Shown one piece after another: positions 61,312 to 64,000 of a DNA stretch of 64,000 nucleotides (the first letter of the stretch is position 1; every line of letters begins with the position of its first letter). The DNA is from JAUNSR01 sp036655355. Its GTDB lineage: Bacteria > Bacteroidota > Bacteroidia > Bacteroidales > JAUNSR01. Below the pieces are notes generated by a model. That model did no database searches. It saw nothing but the letters and a program-made list of their open reading frames with translations, and was not told the origin of the DNA. The stretch covers positions 124,001-188,000 of the forward strand of contig JAVVQG010000006.1 of NCBI GenBank assembly GCA_036655355.1, read 5' to 3'. The translations under genes and the position numbers were made by a program.

Positions 61312-62844
61312 ATGGATAACAACCAAAAATATAAAGAATTCGAACTGAAGGATCAGGAAGCTTCTCTTGGCGGAGGGCTTGACAAACTTCAGAAACAGCG
61401 CGAGCAGGGTAAAATGACAGCCCGCGAACGTGTCGAAAAGCTTTTGGATAAAGGCTCTTTCACTGAACTGGATAAATTCGTTACACACCGTTGTACGAAC
61501 TTCGGCATGGAGAAAACCAAAATCGCCGGCGACGGTGTGATTTCCGGTTATGGAACCATCGACGGTCGTTTGGTTTATGTGTATGCATACGATTTTACAG
61601 TTTATGGCGGTTCATTGAGTATGGCCAATGCCGGAAAGATTGTGAAAGTACAGCAGATGGCGATTAAGAACGGTGCTCCCGTGATCGCTCTGAACGATTC
61701 GGGCGGTGCTCGTATTCAGGAAGGGGTAGAGTCGCTTACCGGTTATGCCAATATCTTCTATCAGAATACAATGGCTTCGGGTGTGATTCCTCAGATCTCA
61801 GCGATTCTCGGTCCATGTGCGGGTGGCGCTTGTTACTCGCCGGCATTGACCGACTTCATCTTCATGGTGAAGGAGAAGAGTCACATGTTCGTAACCGGAC
61901 CGGATGTGGTGAAAACGGTAACGCACGAAGATGTAACCAAAGAGGAATTGGGCGGCGCACAGACGCACGCCAGCAAGAGCGGTGTAGCTCATTTCATGGG
62001 CAATAACGAAGAGGAAGTGTTGATGGGAATCCGCGAATTGATGGGATTCCTTCCTTCAAACAACATGGAAGATGCTCCGAAAGGGGGATGCACCGACGAT
62101 ATCCGTCGTGAAGACGAGTCGTTGATGTCTCTGATTCCGGACGATCCGAACATGCCTTACGACATCAAAGATCTGATCGAATCGGTAGTGGACAATCATT
62201 ATTTCTTCGAGGTTCATCCACATTTCGCAAAAAATATCGTAGTTGGTTTCGCTCGTTTGGGTGGACGCTCGGTAGGTATCGTAGCCAACCAGCCGAACTA
62301 TCAGGCAGGTGTACTGGATATCGATGCATCAGATAAAGCTTCGCGTTTCATCCGTTTCTGCGACTGTTTCAATATTCCGTTGATTACGTTGGAAGATGTA
62401 CCGGGATTCCTTCCGGGCACTACTCAGGAACACAACGGTATCATTCGTCACGGAGCGAAAATCGTGTATGCGTATGCGGAAGCTACCGTGCCGAAAATTA
62501 CATTGATCACCCGTAAAGCATACGGCGGCGCGTATATCGTGATGTCGAGCAAACAAACCGGAGCGGATATCAACTTGTGTTACCCGACAGCGGAAATCGC
62601 GGTGATGGGTGCGGAAGGTGCGGTAAATATTCTGTATCGTAATGCGGATGCTGAAACGAAAAAACAGGCTATTGCCGATTACAAAGAGAATTTTGCAAAT
62701 CCGTACCGTGTAGCCGAATTGGGTTACATCGACGAAATCATCCTGCCTCGTCAGACTCGTTATAAGTTGATTCAGGCGTTGGAGATGACTAAGAATAAAT
62801 CGGTATCGAACCCTCCTAAGAAACACGGAAATATTCCGTTATAA
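61312..62844 (+). CDS. Acyl-CoA carboxylase carboxyltransferase (beta) subunit, propionyl-CoA type
   Basis: 510 residues, normal for the PccB/methylmalonyl family. It transfers the carboxyl from biotin to an acyl-CoA. Crotonase-like halves are visible: FTVYGGSLSMANAGKIVKVQ, the oxyanion-hole Gly pairs in IPQISAILGPCAGGACYSPA and the second domain LEDVPGFLPGTTQEHNG. The three-gene set likely interconverts propionyl-CoA and methylmalonyl-CoA in the succinate-propionate route of Bacteroidales (established pathway; specificity inferred). A strong terminator ends the operon. Confidence 0.93.
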   Translation: MDNNQKYKEFELKDQEASLGGGLDKLQKQREQGKMTARERVEKLLDKGSFTELDKFVTHRCTNFGMEKTKIAGDGVISGYGTIDGRLVYVYAYDFTVYGGSLSMANAGKIVKVQQMAIKNGAPVIALNDSGGARIQEGVESLTGYANIFYQNTMASGVIPQISAILGPCAGGACYSPALTDFIFMVKEKSHMFVTGPDVVKTVTHEDVTKEELGGAQTHASKSGVAHFMGNNEEEVLMGIRELMGFLPSNNMEDAPKGGCTDDIRREDESLMSLIPDDPNMPYDIKDLIESVVDNHYFFEVHPHFAKNIVVGFARLGGRSVGIVANQPNYQAGVLDIDASDKASRFIRFCDCFNIPLITLEDVPGFLPGTTQEHNGIIRHGAKIVYAYAEATVPKITLITRKAYGGAYIVMSSKQTGADINLCYPTAEIAVMGAEGAVNILYRNADAETKKQAIADYKENFANPYRVAELGYIDEIILPRQTRYKLIQALEMTKNKSVSNPPKKHGNIPL

Positions 62845-62933
62845 GCAAGAGGCATCAGGTTTGATACGGCATGTGTTGCAGACACGCCCATTCAAGTGGC
62901 GATGAAAAACGCATACCGGATACCTAAAATAGT

Positions 62934-62970
62934 AAAGGCGAAATCGGATTATTCCGGTTTCGCCTTTTTT
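62934..62970 (+). terminator. Terminator behind the acyl-CoA carboxylase operon
   Basis: AAAGGCGAAA-CGG pairs with CCG-GTTTCGCCTTT then TTT. Confidence 0.9.
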
Positions 62971-63102
62971 AGTTCATACTGCCGGGGAAGAGTACATTCG
63001 TTATGCCACTTTCCGCTATTGCTCCCAAAAAGTTTGGATATACAGATCTCTGTCTAATTCGGGAATTAGTTTTATCCACTCATTGAGAGGTTCGAAGATT
63101 TC

Positions 63103-63858
63103 CTATTTGAAATCAATGGGCAAGGTATAGCGCGTCTTTACACTTTTAGACTTTTCTTTCCCCGGAACCCATTTAGGCATGGATTCGACAACTTTTATAG
63201 CCGCCTTATCCAAAGAAGGATTAATACCTCTTATGACTTCAATATTTTGAATAGAGCCATCCGTCTCAATAGAAAAAGAAAGGATGACACGTCCTTTAAG
63301 CCCTTGCTTCTTTGCAGCTTCAGGATATTTTAAATTAACTGATATAAACTCTTTCATTTTTTCTTCACCTCCCGGAAAATGAGGAGGTTCCTCCACGGTG
63401 AATATTTTTTGAGAATCCAAGTTATTCTCGCAATGGTTTTCTTGACAACAAGTTCCGGGTCTCTTTGGATCTAAAGTTTGTTTTTCATCCCCTTTCTGCA
63501 GTTTTACATCTATTTGTTTCGAATCAATGGTGATTGTTTTGACTTCCGATTTATATCCGTTACTTGAATAAATAACAGAACTATTAATAGGTGCAGATAA
63601 TGAGTATACACCATTTTTATTTGTCGTGGTCTTTTCGTTTCCGGAAGTTAATTTGACTGAAACATCTTTTAAAGGGTTCCCGCTTTCGTCTCTGACGATA
63701 CCCCAAATATTCTTATATTCATCCGAGGCACCGATCGAAGAAACCTTGTTCTTTGGGCTCTGGGCATTCACAAGGATATTGAAGAGAAATAGGTTCAGGA
63801 ATACGACACCTATTATCCTTAGGATGTGAAATTCTGATTTCTTTCTTGTTGTATTCAT
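63103..63858 (-). CDS. TonB-like protein with carboxypeptidase-regulatory domain
   Basis: 251 residues. An N-terminal membrane segment (residues about 12-32), then a carboxypeptidase-regulatory-like domain (about 50-115, NIWGIVRDESGNPLKDVSVKL, NKNGVYSLS), a Cys-containing linker (GTCCQENHC), and a TonB C-terminal domain (about 165-251, PEAAKKQGLKGRVILSFSIETDGSI). It would couple inner-membrane proton energy to outer-membrane receptors. The start codon lies inside the terminal CAAATG of repeat copy E. After the stop, the same frame stays open for 28 more codons (to 63016). Confidence 0.88.
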   Translation of the reverse strand: MNTTRKKSEFHILRIIGVVFLNLFLFNILVNAQSPKNKVSSIGASDEYKNIWGIVRDESGNPLKDVSVKLTSGNEKTTTNKNGVYSLSAPINSSVIYSSNGYKSEVKTITIDSKQIDVKLQKGDEKQTLDPKRPGTCCQENHCENNLDSQKIFTVEEPPHFPGGEEKMKEFISVNLKYPEAAKKQGLKGRVILSFSIETDGSIQNIEVIRGINPSLDKAAIKVVESMPKWVPGKEKSKSVKTRYTLPIDFK

Positions 63859-63906
63859 TTGTATATAATCTATTTATTACATTAAGGTCAAATGCGCCAT
63901 CTATAT
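63856..63906 (-). repeat. Dispersed CAAATG repeat, copy E (right half only, carries a start codon)
   Basis: Reverse orientation: CATTTGTATATAATC at 63856, CAAATGCGCCATCTATAT ending at 63906. Its end supplies the ATG (63856-63858) of the TonB-like gene. Nearly identical to copy A. The last about 90 bp of the window show no gene. Confidence 0.85.
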
Positions 63907-64000
63907 AACTTCATCAGGATTGCATATAATATGCGTCTTAATTTAAAGGTAAAGAAAAAAATGCATTTTTGAAAGTGATTTAAACCAAATAGCCGCTTAG

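Noticed and set aside
1..64000. tRNA, rRNA, CRISPR, IS or prophage genes
   Set aside because: No tRNA T-loop-like GGTTCGA sites in spacers, no spaced direct-repeat array, and no integrase or transposase motifs were found by eye.

Overview
The window looks like chromosomal DNA of an anaerobic gut-type Bacteroidota, most likely order Bacteroidales. The support is: DUF5686 and OprO/P-like outer-membrane proteins, fimbrillin-like (Mfa-type) lipoproteins, a carboxypeptidase-regulatory-domain TonB receptor, an S16 protein with a long Ala/Glu tail, reverse-type rubrerythrin with PerR, pyruvate formate-lyase, a three-gene biotin-dependent acyl-CoA carboxylase, and repeated matches to the Bacteroidetes -7 promoter box TAnnTTTG. 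Genus is not determined. I saw no rRNA, tRNA, CRISPR array, prophage, integrase or transposase gene.

Layout. 1-10 kb: 3' part of uvrA, a DUF5686 outer-membrane protein, a hemerythrin/LuxR pair, two tandem porin-like proteins and a lipoprotein. 10-17 kb: oxidative-stress pair perR-rubrerythrin, an asparaginase-porin unit and pflB-pflA. 17-23 kb: an ADP-ribosylglycohydrolase-like protein lacking its metal-binding motifs, comB, and a probable metal-handling set (Cys-rich secreted protein, TonB receptor, periplasmic HMA protein). 22.7-28.5 kb: two paralogous surface lipoproteins, one fused to a nuclease, then DUF3859, an unrecognised gene, a PEBP-like protein and FocA. 28.7-37 kb: ABC-F, mtgA, lipB, CvfB-like, a secreted Cys-ladder LRR protein and valS. 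37-42.3 kb: five consecutive lipoproteins. 42.3-44.6 kb: a glycosidase-like lipoprotein plus CBM9-like protein. 44.8-55.7 kb: mostly housekeeping (pgk, pyrF, HAD, prfA, purM, nitroreductase, ribE, menA) plus an outer-membrane protein, an acyltransferase and a Crp/Fnr regulator. 55.9-64 kb: GH20 hexosaminidase, rpsP, the acyl-CoA carboxylase operon behind a long structured leader, and a TonB-like protein.

The most notable non-gene signal is a dispersed intergenic repeat of about 50-103 bp seen five times (near 4.7, 7.5, 22.2, 52.6 and 63.9 kb). It is built from CAAATG / CATTTG / CAAATG motifs and a CGCCAT...ATGGCG inverted repeat. Its right end always faces a downstream gene, and in two copies its terminal ATG is itself the likely start codon. 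Other signals worth checking are the pseudo-hydrolase at 17.3 kb, a terminator-like hairpin between pflB and pflA, a 59.2 kb leader hairpin, and short tandem repeats at 37.4 and 47.0 kb.

All family assignments rest on motif reading and general knowledge, with no database search. Start codons were moved inward from the longest open frame where signal peptides, promoter boxes, terminators or repeats indicated it.
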